Source: Rhipicephalus microplus (taxonomy: Eukaryota > Arthropoda > Arachnida > Ixodida > Ixodidae). Taken from it: DNA of 64,000 bases. Position 1 is the first letter of the stretch, and the number at the start of each line of letters is the position of its first letter. A program made the translations under genes and the position numbers. The notes under the pieces were generated by a model, which did no database searches, was not told the DNA's origin, and saw only the letters and a program-made list of their open reading frames with translations. Below are positions 23,178 through 34,300 of the stretch, one piece after another. The DNA is taken from contig NC_134705.1 of the NCBI RefSeq assembly GCF_043290135.1, forward strand, positions 56,459,271 to 56,523,270, read 5' to 3'.

Positions 23178-26100
23178 ATATGTTAGATCCTTAGAAACAA
23201 ATTGATGGCAGATTTAATCATTCAGTTGTTGCTGTCAGTGCTGTGGGCGTGTAGCGCGAGCAAGTTCGGATCGAAGTGGGCGGTCACTTCTGAATGGGTG
23301 CTGACATGTTGATCTGTAAGCACTGTGACCGGTGGTCAGTAACAAATACTATTTAACGCATACGAAATAATGCGAAGAATAAATGTATCACATATCAATG
23401 TGGCGTAAACCACACCTAACAAACGCCAATTTTAGTCAACCGGGTCTATTTTAGGGCTCTTACTATATATCTGGGACTATGATTTACTTCGCAAGTGTAT
23501 GGCTTTCTTACACACCGTAGCTTTGGTGGTGGTGAACCAAAGTGGTGAAACGGAGTATAGCGAACGTAGAGAAGAGAAAGTTGTTGCAGTGACGTGACAC
23601 AAATTGGTAGGTAGCCTAGGCGGGAGCAGGTTTCTCCTTCAGAGGCGACAAATAGTTGTAGCAGCACACCCCTTCCCTATTATGTCAATGTATGGTACTG
23701 ATTTTGCAACCCCCTCCCTCAAAGTCACAGCACCTCCTCCTTAGTATGTCAGTGCTCGAGGCTGTGTTTGCGTCCCCCCTTACCAAACTCCCATGCGCAA
23801 GCCTATGGTACTGAGGTGAGGGACCTCTGGAGACATGTCTTACGTACATACACTCAAAGAAATGCGGCTGCCGCGCGGTTGTGTCGCAAATGATTGTGTG
23901 GCACTTCTGTGCCAGATCAGACAATGATCAGCGTGACATGCGTCACATTCTTGTGTGGTCACCTGAGCAAGCAACCTACACACCCACGTCACAGCCCGAT
24001 GCCGCGCCCAGAAACCAAAACAGGAACTTGTCTCCATAAAAGAGAATATAGTATTTCATTTAGGAGGAATGAAATAATCATGGTACGTGTATCATGCTTC
24101 CCGGAGCTATAAGACACGTTGGCAGCAAAGAACGCGTCAGCCATAAATATGATGGCACCACCCCTTTACATTAAATTGCTAAAAACGTTTATGAAACCTG
24201 TGGCTGACTAAGGCGCTGCGCCAAGGAGACACCATCAGCACTCCGAGTGCGATATTTCTCCTCCCACCGGAACTTCTCAAGTGCCCAATCAGCGTACGAT
24301 GTTTCGCAAACGCTCACAAAAAGACGGCATTGACGCCACTAACATACTGGGCTAAAGACTCTGCGAACATCCGCTGCTTGACAAGCGCTACGAGCCTAGC
24401 TACATACGTGTGCCTTTCCAAGTGAAGGCTCAATGAGAATCTGTAGAACGTAAACGGCGAAAACAAACGTCTGGAATCGTTTAGGCTCAAACCACTGCGA
24501 CGCGTCAGCGCAGGCAATCAGGTTTAAAACAAATAAATCTCAAGAGGAACGTTTTTACATCGCTAGACTAATGCAGCCGTAGTGTGTGAGAAGGAAGATG
24601 CGTCGCAACGAGAATAGCTCCACAACAACCCAACTGCCTCTCCCGTACGCGAAAAAAAACCACAGCATAACAGCATGCAATTGCCATTACACATGATTGC
24701 GCATCACAAAATGTGACACACACACACAATACCATAATACCTACTGTGCAATAATACCAGTTATAAAAATACGCGCTACTCTACACCTCTATTTCTACAG
24801 TAGTAAATCTGATGTCATAAACAGTAGGGTTTTCTCCTGTTATGTATTATAGATGCAAGGCGTGCAGGTTTTTATTTTGAAACTCTCCGAGTTTATATAA
24901 AAATTACTATAACTATATCTGCAACGTTAGAGGCCTAAAACTATTTTTCCTATATATTTTCTCCGCTTACAACGCTTTTTGTGGCGCTAAAAAAACTGGA
25001 CCTCCAGTAACTGCCCTATGGTATGACACTGTTGTCACAATTTCATTTACCGAAGCAGGCGGCGACCAAGAGCTGTATTTTTCTGGCAGGAATGGGAGAA
25101 GTCAGGAATTTAGTCGTGCTCGTGGTGTATAAACTTCATATTGCATTACTGCCGCATTATCAGTGCCAGCACCGCTCTTCCTGCCGGCGCTTGTGGCCAT
25201 TTATGTGCGTTCGCGTTAGGACGCACACACATCTACAATGGGCGTCTGTACGAGGCGTACGCTGAAGTCGCGGCACTCCATGTCAGTGCTGCGGAATGGG
25301 CGCCTCCTTTTCATTCTAATCCCTTCCGGGCAAATTGGATTAACCGCCACTCTATTTTTTTAATTAATTCGTCGGAATGGAAAAACATAGGCTCATACTC
25401 ACTCCTGGAATGGCGGGCCCGTTCGATTCGATTCCTTCCATTTCTCATTGTAGGAAATAGATCTTCATACTTTTATTCAGTTAGGAATAAACCACCCTAT
25501 ATTTACAGGGTCATTAGATGCATTAATAAATGGAAAAGTATGTAAAACACGTTACTAAGGTCGAGGGTAGGTAGCTTAGAGGCATACTTCGCAATGGCCT
25601 CTTTTGCTAGGCGATGCGAACATGAATATGAGTCCATTCGCAGGAACCAAGGCAGTTTGCAAAAAAAGATGACGATAATAAAAAATGATGCCACTCCGGA
25701 AAAGTGGGAGAGTGTGGGATGACCATCTATTAGCCGGAGATTCAGGAATGTCTGATCTCCGAACTTTGATTATCCTAACGCCTGATCTTCGGAACGCATT
25801 TAGCAACTATTTACTAGTTCTTTGATCACTGGGTTGACATCAAAAAAAGTGCTAGGCGTCCTCATACTCTTTAAATGCTGAAATAAAGGTCGCAAACCCA
25901 CTACAAGGCACAAAAAGAACTTTAGAACGAAATGGTAAAAGCGAAATGAGTGATTTGTCATTTAGTTTCAAAATCCAAATTGTGACTGAACAGCTCCTTG
26001 AACAGTTTGTTCTAAAACAAAGTGAGATAACACGATTGCCGTCTACCTGCGTTAGGCTTCACAAACATGAGCTGCTCAAGCGTGAACCGCTCTACCCAGA

Positions 26101-26240
26101 ACCCTGTGTGGTAGTACTTATCCAGCCGCCAACATGCGTGGCGATAGCGGCGGCGCTACTCCGCTTCGCTCCCTCCCCCCCCCACTAAACCTCAGCGAAC
26201 GTGAGTTTAATTTGGCACATGGGTTTCCTTCGGGAATCTG
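23178..26240. other. No recognisable gene; one interspersed 42-bp repeat
   Basis: No domain or RNA gene is seen. A stretch at 25387-25428 (ATAGGCTCATACTCACTCCT followed by a GCGGGCCCGTTC block) recurs at 26631-26672 in the same orientation with a few differences. This suggests two remnants of one repeat family. The rest is AT-rich with short simple repeats such as ACACAC near 24718. Confidence 0.5.
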
Positions 26241-26244
26241 GGAG

Positions 26245-26396
26245 GTGCCACCATGGTCGTGTTTCTGTGTACTCAGAATCGAAAGCGCGTTAAAGAACCC
26301 CAGGTGAATGATATTTCCGAAGCCCTCCACTGAGGCGTCTCTCATAATCATATAATGGTTTTCGGGACGTTAATTCCCACAAATAAATCAATCAAT
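26245..26396 (+). mobile_element. Ruka-like SINE, 3' part
   Basis: The stretch contains the SINE blocks GTTAAAGAACCCCAGGTG, CCTCCACTGAGGCGTCTCTC and CATAATCATATAATGG, then a GGGACGTTAA box and an AATCAATCAAT tail. These match the full copy at 44555-44798. The tRNA-like head with its A and B boxes is missing, so this is a truncated or decayed copy. Confidence 0.75.
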
Positions 26397-26399
26397 GGT

Positions 26400-28690
26400 C
26401 GTTTTAAGAGAGTTTTCCTGCTTCAGGTGGCTTCCAGAATCAATGCTTTGAAAAGATTATTCTCTCTCTTTGTCTGTCTGTACGGGGGGGGGGGAGTGCG
26501 CACAGGTCATCGTGTATGAATATGTGCTGTGCTGACCTACAGACCTTCGCCGACAGTTTCGGGCGAATGCGCTCATGTGTTTTGTGGGGGGACAGTAATA
26601 AATAAAATAGGCTTGGGGGAATGTAAAAAAATAGGCTCATACTCACTCCTAGAAAGTCGGGCCCGTTCAATTGCAATTAACAAAAGTATCGCGCTAGTGT
26701 TACTACACATCACAACTTAGAGAAGCATTTTTTCTAACAGATGCCTGAGTCGGCGGACGTGCCAGAAGCTTCCACAAGAGGTGAATGGCGTGAAGACAGC
26801 AGACGGCTTGGGATTTTAGCTTGGGGGCCGCCGATAAATGATGAATGAAAAACATTACTGGGTTCTTGAAAAATTCCGCCGCCGTTTTCAAGGGGTAGGA
26901 TCGCGGGCCTCTTCCACTAGGGGCAGGGAGGCCCAGCCTCACCGCCGCTTCATGGCACTTCTGGACAGCCTTGAATTGTTGTATGAGAAACGGGCTCGTG
27001 AGCATTAAATGAAGGGCATTTTCGAAAAAAAAATCTTCATATTTTTCTTGTAATGAGAATCACCTACAAAGCAATTGGGTTAAGTCACTGCAATTGTGTC
27101 AGTCTACACAAAGTTCTGAAATGCCAGAAACAAACAAATAAATAAATAAATGCATAAAGGGGCGGGGAAAGGCTGCCCAGGCCCCAGAGTTTATCAGGTT
27201 TTCTAAACGTTGCTGCCACCGTAGTTCCGTTGGACTGCGGTTACGCGAAAAATAGAGACATGCTTCAGAAGTGCGCAGTTATTTTAAGAACTATGTTTTA
27301 GTAGAAGCGTTGCTTACAAATACATTGTGCATATAATAAGCCAAACCATTTTAGAGATGATTTTTTTGTTAAATTTCATGCTATGATTTACTAATGTTCC
27401 AAGATTGAAAAAGAGCACATAGAGTAAAACGTGCTTTGTTTTCAGTTAAAGGCAATATTTTGTTGCAATTAATATCCGCGGAAAGTTTGTCTAATCCCAA
27501 TCTAATTGAAAACCTCCAAACATTGTCTCCATTTTATTCCCATTCTATTCCGGAGTCGCAGAAATGTGGAATGTCTCTAGAGTCATTCCGATTCCGGAGT
27601 AGCAACTGCGCAACACTGCTCTCCGCAGAACCAATCGTTCTTGTGCCTACACCAGCGGACCACGCGCCTGTGGGTCAGTTGTCACCGCTGGTGTGTTCAC
27701 CGCGTTACTACATCTCTCAGCACCCCCTTCAACCCATCTGTTACTTATGGAGCAATCAAAGACGCATCGCCCATTTTTGTCGACGGGGCCAACACAGTTA
27801 CAGGAACTGTGATGCAACTGTTTCATCTGTGATATTCGCTTATAACACAGTTGCTGAACGTGCTATCGCCTTTTTTTGGTTCATAGCCGCTTAACAAGTT
27901 TCATTCTGCACGTCTCTTTCATTAAGGCCCCTGCACCCTAGAGCTTCTTTTTGTGAATCAATTTCATCTCTTCTCGCAAACTGCCGTAGCCTGGCCCGCG
28001 TGAACACCAGTCTCTCTTAGGAAACTCGAAAGTCTTGGTACGACTCGTCTCACCGTGTTGTGACTTTTTCTCTGGAGACGAAGTCCATCTATGGATTCGG
28101 TGTAGCGTCCCGGGCTCATGCGACAATTTCATTAGTCGCTTTATTGGGCCGTACAGTGTTCGAAGAGACATTTCCTGTAAATTACTGCGTTTATTTTCTT
28201 AACACTAACCGTGATCACCGTTGCCGAGAAAGAGTTATAATGGCTTTATCTCGTTTAGAGCCGTTTACGTGACGCATTTAATAGAACTCTCAGGCTACCA
28301 GGCAGCCGCTGCTACCATGCGAGAGAATTATATTGAGCGCGAAGTGTGAATGAAAGAATCTTCGTTCTCGTCATATATCATCATCGCCTGTACATCGTCG
28401 TCATCTTAACATTTCTTCATCAATGCAATTCAGGTCAAGGTTTGCTAAACAAACCGGTTCGTCTTATTACTAATAAATTTCGACCAGGTAATTTTGATTT
28501 CATTATCGGCTGCGTAAGACTCTCTTTTTTCTGCGTCTAGAGCAGAAGTACATGTTGCTATACCACCACCATTCATGTAATAAGTAGGAAAGCAAGAGTC
28601 ACATCTATGCATTCAAACTACAAAGATAAGTTAGCGCAAAACACTAATATTGCTCAGCCTAAGTTTCAGTCGCTGTATTGTCAGTTGGAC
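26400..28690. other. No recognisable gene
   Basis: It contains the second copy of the 42-bp repeat (26631-26672), G runs near 26486, and an AT-rich region around 27010-27430. The 152-codon frame at 27436-27894 shows no domain and looks like chance. No RNA gene was seen. Confidence 0.45.
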
Positions 28691-28703
28691 ATTTCGTCAT
28701 GAT

Positions 28704-28905
28704 CGGCCTCGGTGGAATAGTTGTTATGGTGCTCGGCTGCTAACCCGAAAATCATGGCTTCGATCTCTGCCGTGGCAGTCGCATTACGATGAAGGAGAAA
28801 TTGTAGAGGCTCGTCTACATTGCGATGTCAGTGCGCGTAACAAACACAAGACGGAGCCCCCACTACGGCGTTATAATTAAATTGTGGTTTTGGGACGTAA
28901 AATTC
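28704..28905 (+). mobile_element. Ruka-like SINE, diverged copy
   Basis: The head reads CGGCCTCGGTGGAATAG, then GGTGCTCGGCTGCTAACCCG, matching the tRNA-derived head of these SINEs. The middle has AGAGGCTCGTCTACATTGCG and GATGTCAGTGCGCG. The end has CACTACGGCG and TGTGGTTTTGGGACGTAAA. The B-box region (TGGCTTCGATCTC) has decayed from the consensus. No target duplication could be fixed by eye. Confidence 0.7.
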
Positions 28906-30537
28906 TACTTAGTATAATTGTAGATTATGACATGAGCAATTTTACCGAAGTAGATCGTCCCAAGTGGTGGTTCATTTTAAAGGTGATGCGTCACTTTTAT
29001 TTTTTTTGTTCTTGAGATATTAGGCGGAATAAAAAATAAAGCTAATCATCGCCACAAAGGAAATTGGGAGGGCACTTGAACGATCAGCCAATGGCTTTAA
29101 AGAGCTCATTGTGTAATAGTATTTTGACGCATATTATGTACAATTGTCCTAATGTAAGTGGTTCATGCTACTTTATAGCTAATACCGCTCAAAGGTGTTT
29201 CAGAGGGTAAACCAAAAAGGCCCAAAAGAAGGAAGACAACGAGGACATCCAAAAGGCAAGGGCTTCCCTGATGTTGTTATTGCGATGTTTGTTTATTACA
29301 CCTAACGATGACGTTAGTACTTTTAGCCAGCTTATCTCGTCTGTCATCAGAGTGCTTTTAAACGCGAACGAGAAGGCATATTCTTATGTTAAGTGTTTAT
29401 CTCACCCGCTCGGATATCATTAGCCTTGGGGATATGTTGAAAGAGCTGAGATTATTAGGAGTAAGGAATATCAAAGAGATTGTTTACTGTAAGGAAGCAA
29501 AGATTTTAGTGTGAGAATGCTTTGGTATTGGTGGGTGTATTAAATTTGAACAGCGGGACCCTTTAACTTACCTGTTTCAGCGTCTCTCGTTCATCGTAAA
29601 ACGGCAGCCGTCGTTGCCAACTGAGCTCACGAATGCCAGCGTCGCACGTGAACCGTTTTGCTTTGCCGGCAGGCGAAAAAAAATGAGTGAAAATCGGGCC
29701 GACGGTCATGTCATGGATAGAGCAGGCAATTGAAAATCGGCAGATCCCACGTACAATGGTAATCGATGATATGCAAAGCACAATTGCGAAATGTTGATAT
29801 GTCTTTCTAAAATCAGCAAAACGTTATGAGGTGGAGGTAAATGATGCCGTACATGACTTCCGTGTCTTGACTACTATGTTTGGATGTGTCGTTTACCTTC
29901 GTCATTTATTCACGTCACGTAATACCATTAGTATATGGGGAGCTAGATAACGACCATGAGCACGCTAATAGCATGGTATGTTGTCATGTTCTTACATCAC
30001 ACGCGTGCCAGGATTGTCATGTTTGCACAAGTCATATATTTATTCATCTATTGACGTCAAGTAGCATCAAATTTAGCATATGTGGAGCTAGCAAAACAGC
30101 CGCAAGCGCATCATGAAGAGACCAAATACTGTCATGTGGCGTTGACGTGCGCGCACGCTGGGCACAGCGACGCTACGTTAGCAAAACGCGAGCACTCTAT
30201 AGTCAAACGCCAGGCGCAACGAGCCTCCGTCAGCGCGGCCCGACGGGAACTGTGGCGAAACGCGATATGCTGCATTTCGTGCCGATCCGTTATCGAGACA
30301 TCACTACGTCTCTCTCTTTTTATGACGGAGGGACGCTGGACGCGCTAAAAAGCTCTTGCGTCAAAGCAACGCAGCGCGGCGCACACCTGCGAGTATATGA
30401 CAATACCGGCGCCGCGCGTGGCAACGCCAGTGTGACGCGACGAAATGAACGCCGGAGAGCACGCGCTTCACGTCACGTCAAAATATATTGGCGCCTTGAC
30501 TGTGGCATGAAGTGATGTTTCACATGACGTGCACCTC

Positions 30538-31797
30538 GAGACACGCACCTCATGCATTCGATTTCAGTAAAGCCTCCGATAGGGTGCCTCTTAGAAAATT
30601 AATCTACAAGCTCGAGTGCATTGGTCTCCCTTCAAACATTATATCATGATTCCAGGCATACCTACGGCACAGGCAACAGTTCGTAGAAATTAAGCAATGC
30701 TCGTCCGTTGCGCAGCATGTAACATCGGGCATGCCGCAAGGCAGCGTACTGGGATCACTCTTATTCGTGATCTATATAAATGATATCTCGGAAAAACTCC
30801 CTAGTGACGTGCATGTAAATTTATTTAGGATGACTCTGTCATATTTAAAGAAATTACTTCGCAGAATGATCACTAAAGCTTGCAGCAATCAGTCACAGCT
30901 ATTTCAGAGTGGTATAGACTTTGGGGAGTGGAAATAAATCTGCAAACAACAGTTTTGATGCGAGTAACAAGAAAAAAAATCTAGCATATTTTCTTACGTT
31001 CTGAAGGACACCATAATAACCGAGGTTGACCAGTGTAAATACTTAGGCATCACGTTTAATAAGAGACTTACTTGGTCAGATTATATATCTCTTGCATGCT
31101 CTTCAGCCTTGCGCGAATTGTGGTTTTGAAAAGAAAGCTTAGCAATGCTCCGGCGATTACAAAGCTTTTGGCATACAACGCAGTTTTGCGCTCAAAACTT
31201 GAATATGCAGCGGTTGTATGAGATCCTCATACCAAAAAAGACATCATGAATTTGGAGCGTGTGCAGAGGAAGGCTGTTAGATTTACTTTTGGAAAATACA
31301 AAAGATAACATTCCCTTCCCTTCTAATGCTTATTAATACAATAAGTTCACTAGAACATCGCCGCAAAACTTAGTCGCCTACATTTCCTGCACAACATAAT
31401 AAAACGGGAAAATTGGCCTTCAAACGCCTCATTTTTAGTGCCCCTAAACACACGGTCGACTAGACACAAACAAAGCCTTTCCCTCACGCCTATTTTCGCC
31501 AAAACCAAATTCCCAATGAACAGTTATTTTCCGCGCACCATAAAAGAATTGAACTCTTTACTGTTTATGTCATACGATCGGAAACCTTTACAAAAGAATT
31601 GGGAAACCACTTCTCTTAATATTTAGTGCTTAAACATTTCTTGCAATTTTGTCGTGAATTGCATGCGTCTTGCACTGTGCGTTTTTCTTCTTGCATTGTT
31701 AGTCTTTTTGTGTATGACTTGTCATTGTATTATTGTATTTGCCCGTCCTGCATGGGCCGGCATATTTGCCTGCAGTATCGATAAATAAATAAAATAA
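30538..31797 (+). mobile_element. 5'-truncated CR1/jockey-type non-LTR element inside PR copy 1
   Basis: It starts within the RT palm at HAFDFSKASDRVPLRKLIYK. It continues through GMPQGSVLGSLLFVIYINDI (30731) and a damaged catalytic region near 30825 where the YADD box is no longer readable. RT-thumb text SKLEYAAVV and LERVQRKAVRFT lies near 31195-31285. Stops are frequent. The 3' end is an ATAAATAAATAAAATAAATA tail. The family resembles the element at 1-3168. Sequence on both sides belongs to PR, so this insertion is younger than PR copy 1. Confidence 0.82.
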
Positions 31798-32509
31798 ATA
31801 ATAATTATCATGTCTGCACCTATCACAAGCCTTCTTCATATACTGGCGTCAAATAATAGCACAGTAGGCATATGTGAAGCTAGCGAAAAGGCCGCGAGCG
31901 CATCATCAGTGTGGCATGTAGTCATGTTGGCACATGACACGCATCTTGTGATTATCATATTTGGATGTGTCAGTTACCTATGTCGTCTGTTCGCGTCCCA
32001 TAATACCGAGTTTTATACATGTGAAGCTTGCGAAACGGGCGCGATCGAATCATGAGCGTAGCATGTAGTCATGTGGTTACATGACACGCACCTCATATTC
32101 ATGTTCGCACCAGATACCTTTGTCATACATTCACGTTCCTTAATACAAAATTTGGTACACATGACGCTAGCGAAATGGCCACCAGCGCATCATGAGCGTG
32201 GGATGTGGTCATGTTGTTACATGACACGCATGTCATTATTTTCATGTTAGGGTCTGTCACTTGTGTTCGCCATGCAATCATGCTGTACCATACCAGTTTT
32301 ACAACATGCCATGTGAACGAAATCACCGTAACAGCTGCAGGATCATGAATTGTATATCATGACATTCATGACATGCATGTCATGATTTTCTTGTTATGAC
32401 TAGTCAAACATGTTCTTCATACAATCATATTTTTCAAAACCAAATTTTGTATCGATACCATTATCGAAACGGTCAGGAGAGATAAAAGTCCTATGTGGCT
32501 AGAAAAGAC

Positions 32510-32545
<36 letters not shown>

Positions 32546-32582
32546 TGATTGATATATAGAAAGATAGATAGATAGATAGATA
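32510..32582 (+). repeat. GATA microsatellite in PR copy 1
   Basis: A run of GATA repeats with minor interruptions lies just inside the right end of PR copy 1. PR copy 2 has a longer GATA run at the same place (43357-43436). Copy 3 has only an unexpanded equivalent near 44960. Confidence 0.9.
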
Positions 32583-32624
32583 CGCTGAAAGTTGCCGAAG
32601 TTTGCTAGGAAATGCTTCGCATTC

Positions 32625-33210
32625 AAAAACGACACATATTTGTTAGAATCTATGTACACTAATTTATTCACACTGCGTGTTTTAAAGGAGAATGAAAGAG
32701 AGTGCAAGCTAGTAACTGTCTCGTTTGTTTACGGCTGTCAGGAGAGGTTTCAGCCCGCTTAAAATATCACAGGTTCTGTTCATCAGGTATTATCTACGAT
32801 GAAAATATTTGTAAAGCCAACTGGCTTCGTTATTGATGTTCTGAGACGATAATTGTTAAGTCCCCCTCAGTATCATTTTCTAGTTTTTGTTCAAAATATC
32901 CTGTACGCAACTTATTCAAAAATTGTGCTTTCAATGTGTCCGCCCTGCAAACCAATTTGGCTGTTCAGCACGCCAGCTGATCAGCCATTGAATTGCGATT
33001 ACACGAATATGAACACAACGTCGCTTCGTGAATGTAGTTTTTACTTGCGCTCACATAATCTCAGCCGCCATGTGCAGGTACTAGTGGGCCAAGAAGTTAC
33101 GAGCACAGGAATACTGACAGGTCAACAGATGCACTTTGCAGCAAGCCAACGACTTAAGTAATGGCGATCAATCAATGAGATTGTTGTTGAACAGAAATTT
33201 GTCGTCATGT
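32625..33210. other. No recognisable feature
   Basis: This is a spacer between PR copy 1 and the RTE element. No domain or repeat family is recognised. Confidence 0.5.
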
Positions 33211-33221
33211 GGATGTACTAT

Positions 33222-33290
33222 AGTGGTTAGAGCGTCCGCCTCGCATGCAAGAGGTCCGTGGTTCAAACCCCGGTGCCGCGCAGTTCCCAA
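33222..33290 (+). promoter_or_regulatory. tRNA-Ala-like segment at RTE 5' terminus
   Basis: AGTGGTTAGAGCG matches a tRNA D loop (partial A box). CCTCGCATGCAAGAGG resembles an alanine-type anticodon arm. GGTTCAAACC fits the B-box consensus GGTTCRANYCC. The acceptor 5' strand is missing because the element begins inside it, and the anticodon loop would be eight bases, so this is not a tRNA gene. It could act as an internal RNA polymerase III promoter; that is inference. Confidence 0.6.
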
Positions 33291-33431
33291 CCAGAAAAAA
33301 AATCCGCGTGTTGATGGAACTGCATTAAGAGGCCTGGGGTGCGGCCTCACCGGTAAGCACCGCCGGGAACGCACTCCCTCACCAGAGAAGGATTGGCCAC
33401 CGTGGTGCACTATCTGGCCTCTACCTCCCAC

Positions 33432-34300
33432 ATGCATACGTCAGATAACTCACGGCCCTCAGTTCTCAGCAGCTGCGAAGCAACTGACCATGGCGGCGGT
33501 CAGATCTGCAACGCAGCAGAGGGTGCTAAGAATCTCTGGACTACAGGCCGCCATTGGAACCTGAACTTGGCAACGTTTAACGCTAGCACCTTATCTAGTG
33601 AGGGAAGTCTAGCTGTACTATTCGAGGAGCTAGAGGGTGTTAAATGGGATATAATAGGGCTCAGTGAGGTTAGGAGGACAGATGAGGCCTATACTGTGCT
33701 GCAGAATGGGCACGTCCTTTGCTATCGGAGCTTGGCAGACAGAAGAGAACTGGGAGTGGAGTTCCTAATTCACAGAAACATAGCTGGCAACATAGAGAAA
33801 TACTATAGCAATGATAAAAGGGTGGTAGGTATTGTAATATACTGAATAGAAGATACAGGATGAAGGTAGTACAGGCTTACGCGCCTACATCCAGCCATGA
33901 TGACGCTTCAGTTGAAAGCTTCTATGAAGACGTGGAATCGGCAATGAGTAAGGTAAAAAGACAGTACACTATAGTGATGGGCGACTTTAATGCAAAGGTG
34001 GGGAAGAAGCAGGCTGGAGACCAGGCAGTAGGAGATTATGGCATCGGCACTAGAAACGCCAGAGGAGAGCTACTAGTAGAATTCGCAGAACGCAATAATT
34101 TGCGGATTTTGAATACTTTCTACCGAAAACGAGAAAGCCGCAAGTGGACATGGAGGAGCCCTAATGGCGAAAATAAGAACGAAATAGACTTTATGATGAC
34201 TGCACACCCAAGAATCGTGCAGGATGTCGAAGTGGTTGGCAAGGAACGATGCAGTGACCATAGAATCGAACGGTCTCGAATTCGGCTAGACTTGAAGAAG
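33432..34300 (+). pseudogene. RTE endonuclease domain
   Basis: From ATG 33432 the protein reads WNLNLATFNASTLSS, then WDIIGLSEVRRTDE (catalytic glutamate). After a frameshift near 33845 it continues with VVQAYAPTSSHDD, YTIVMGDFNAKVGKK (catalytic GDFN), WTWRSPNGENKNEIDFMM and CSDHR near 34254. All the apurinic-type endonuclease blocks are present. It nicks the target strand for primed reverse transcription. The frameshift splits the domain between its second and third blocks. Confidence 0.88.

Larger units (their letters stand above)
29739..32624 (+). repeat. Palindrome-rich repeat PR, copy 1 (split by a later insertion)
   Basis: Its left end GGCAGATCCCACGTACAATG and right end AAATGCTTCGCATT match those of PR copies 2 and 3. 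The two halves, 29739-30537 and 31798-32624, join to give the arrangement of copy 2. The right half has a tandem unit of about 144 bp anchored on CGCATCATGAGCGTG-type text at 31898, 32041 and 32185. Each unit holds a CATGTTGTTACATG palindrome. A GATA microsatellite lies near the right end. There is no coding capacity; the class is unknown. Confidence 0.75.

Noticed and set aside
27436..27894. 152-codon plus-strand frame
   Set aside because: No domain, no composition bias typical of coding sequence, and no neighbouring support.
29739..32624. CRISPR-like array from the regularly spaced PR units
   Set aside because: Units are about 145 bp and diverged along their whole length. There are no short identical repeats with unique spacers, and the context is eukaryotic.
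33222..33290. A tRNA-Ala gene
   Set aside because: The acceptor 5' strand is absent, the anticodon loop would have eight bases, and the segment lies inside an element bounded by a target duplication. It is a tRNA-like part of the RTE.
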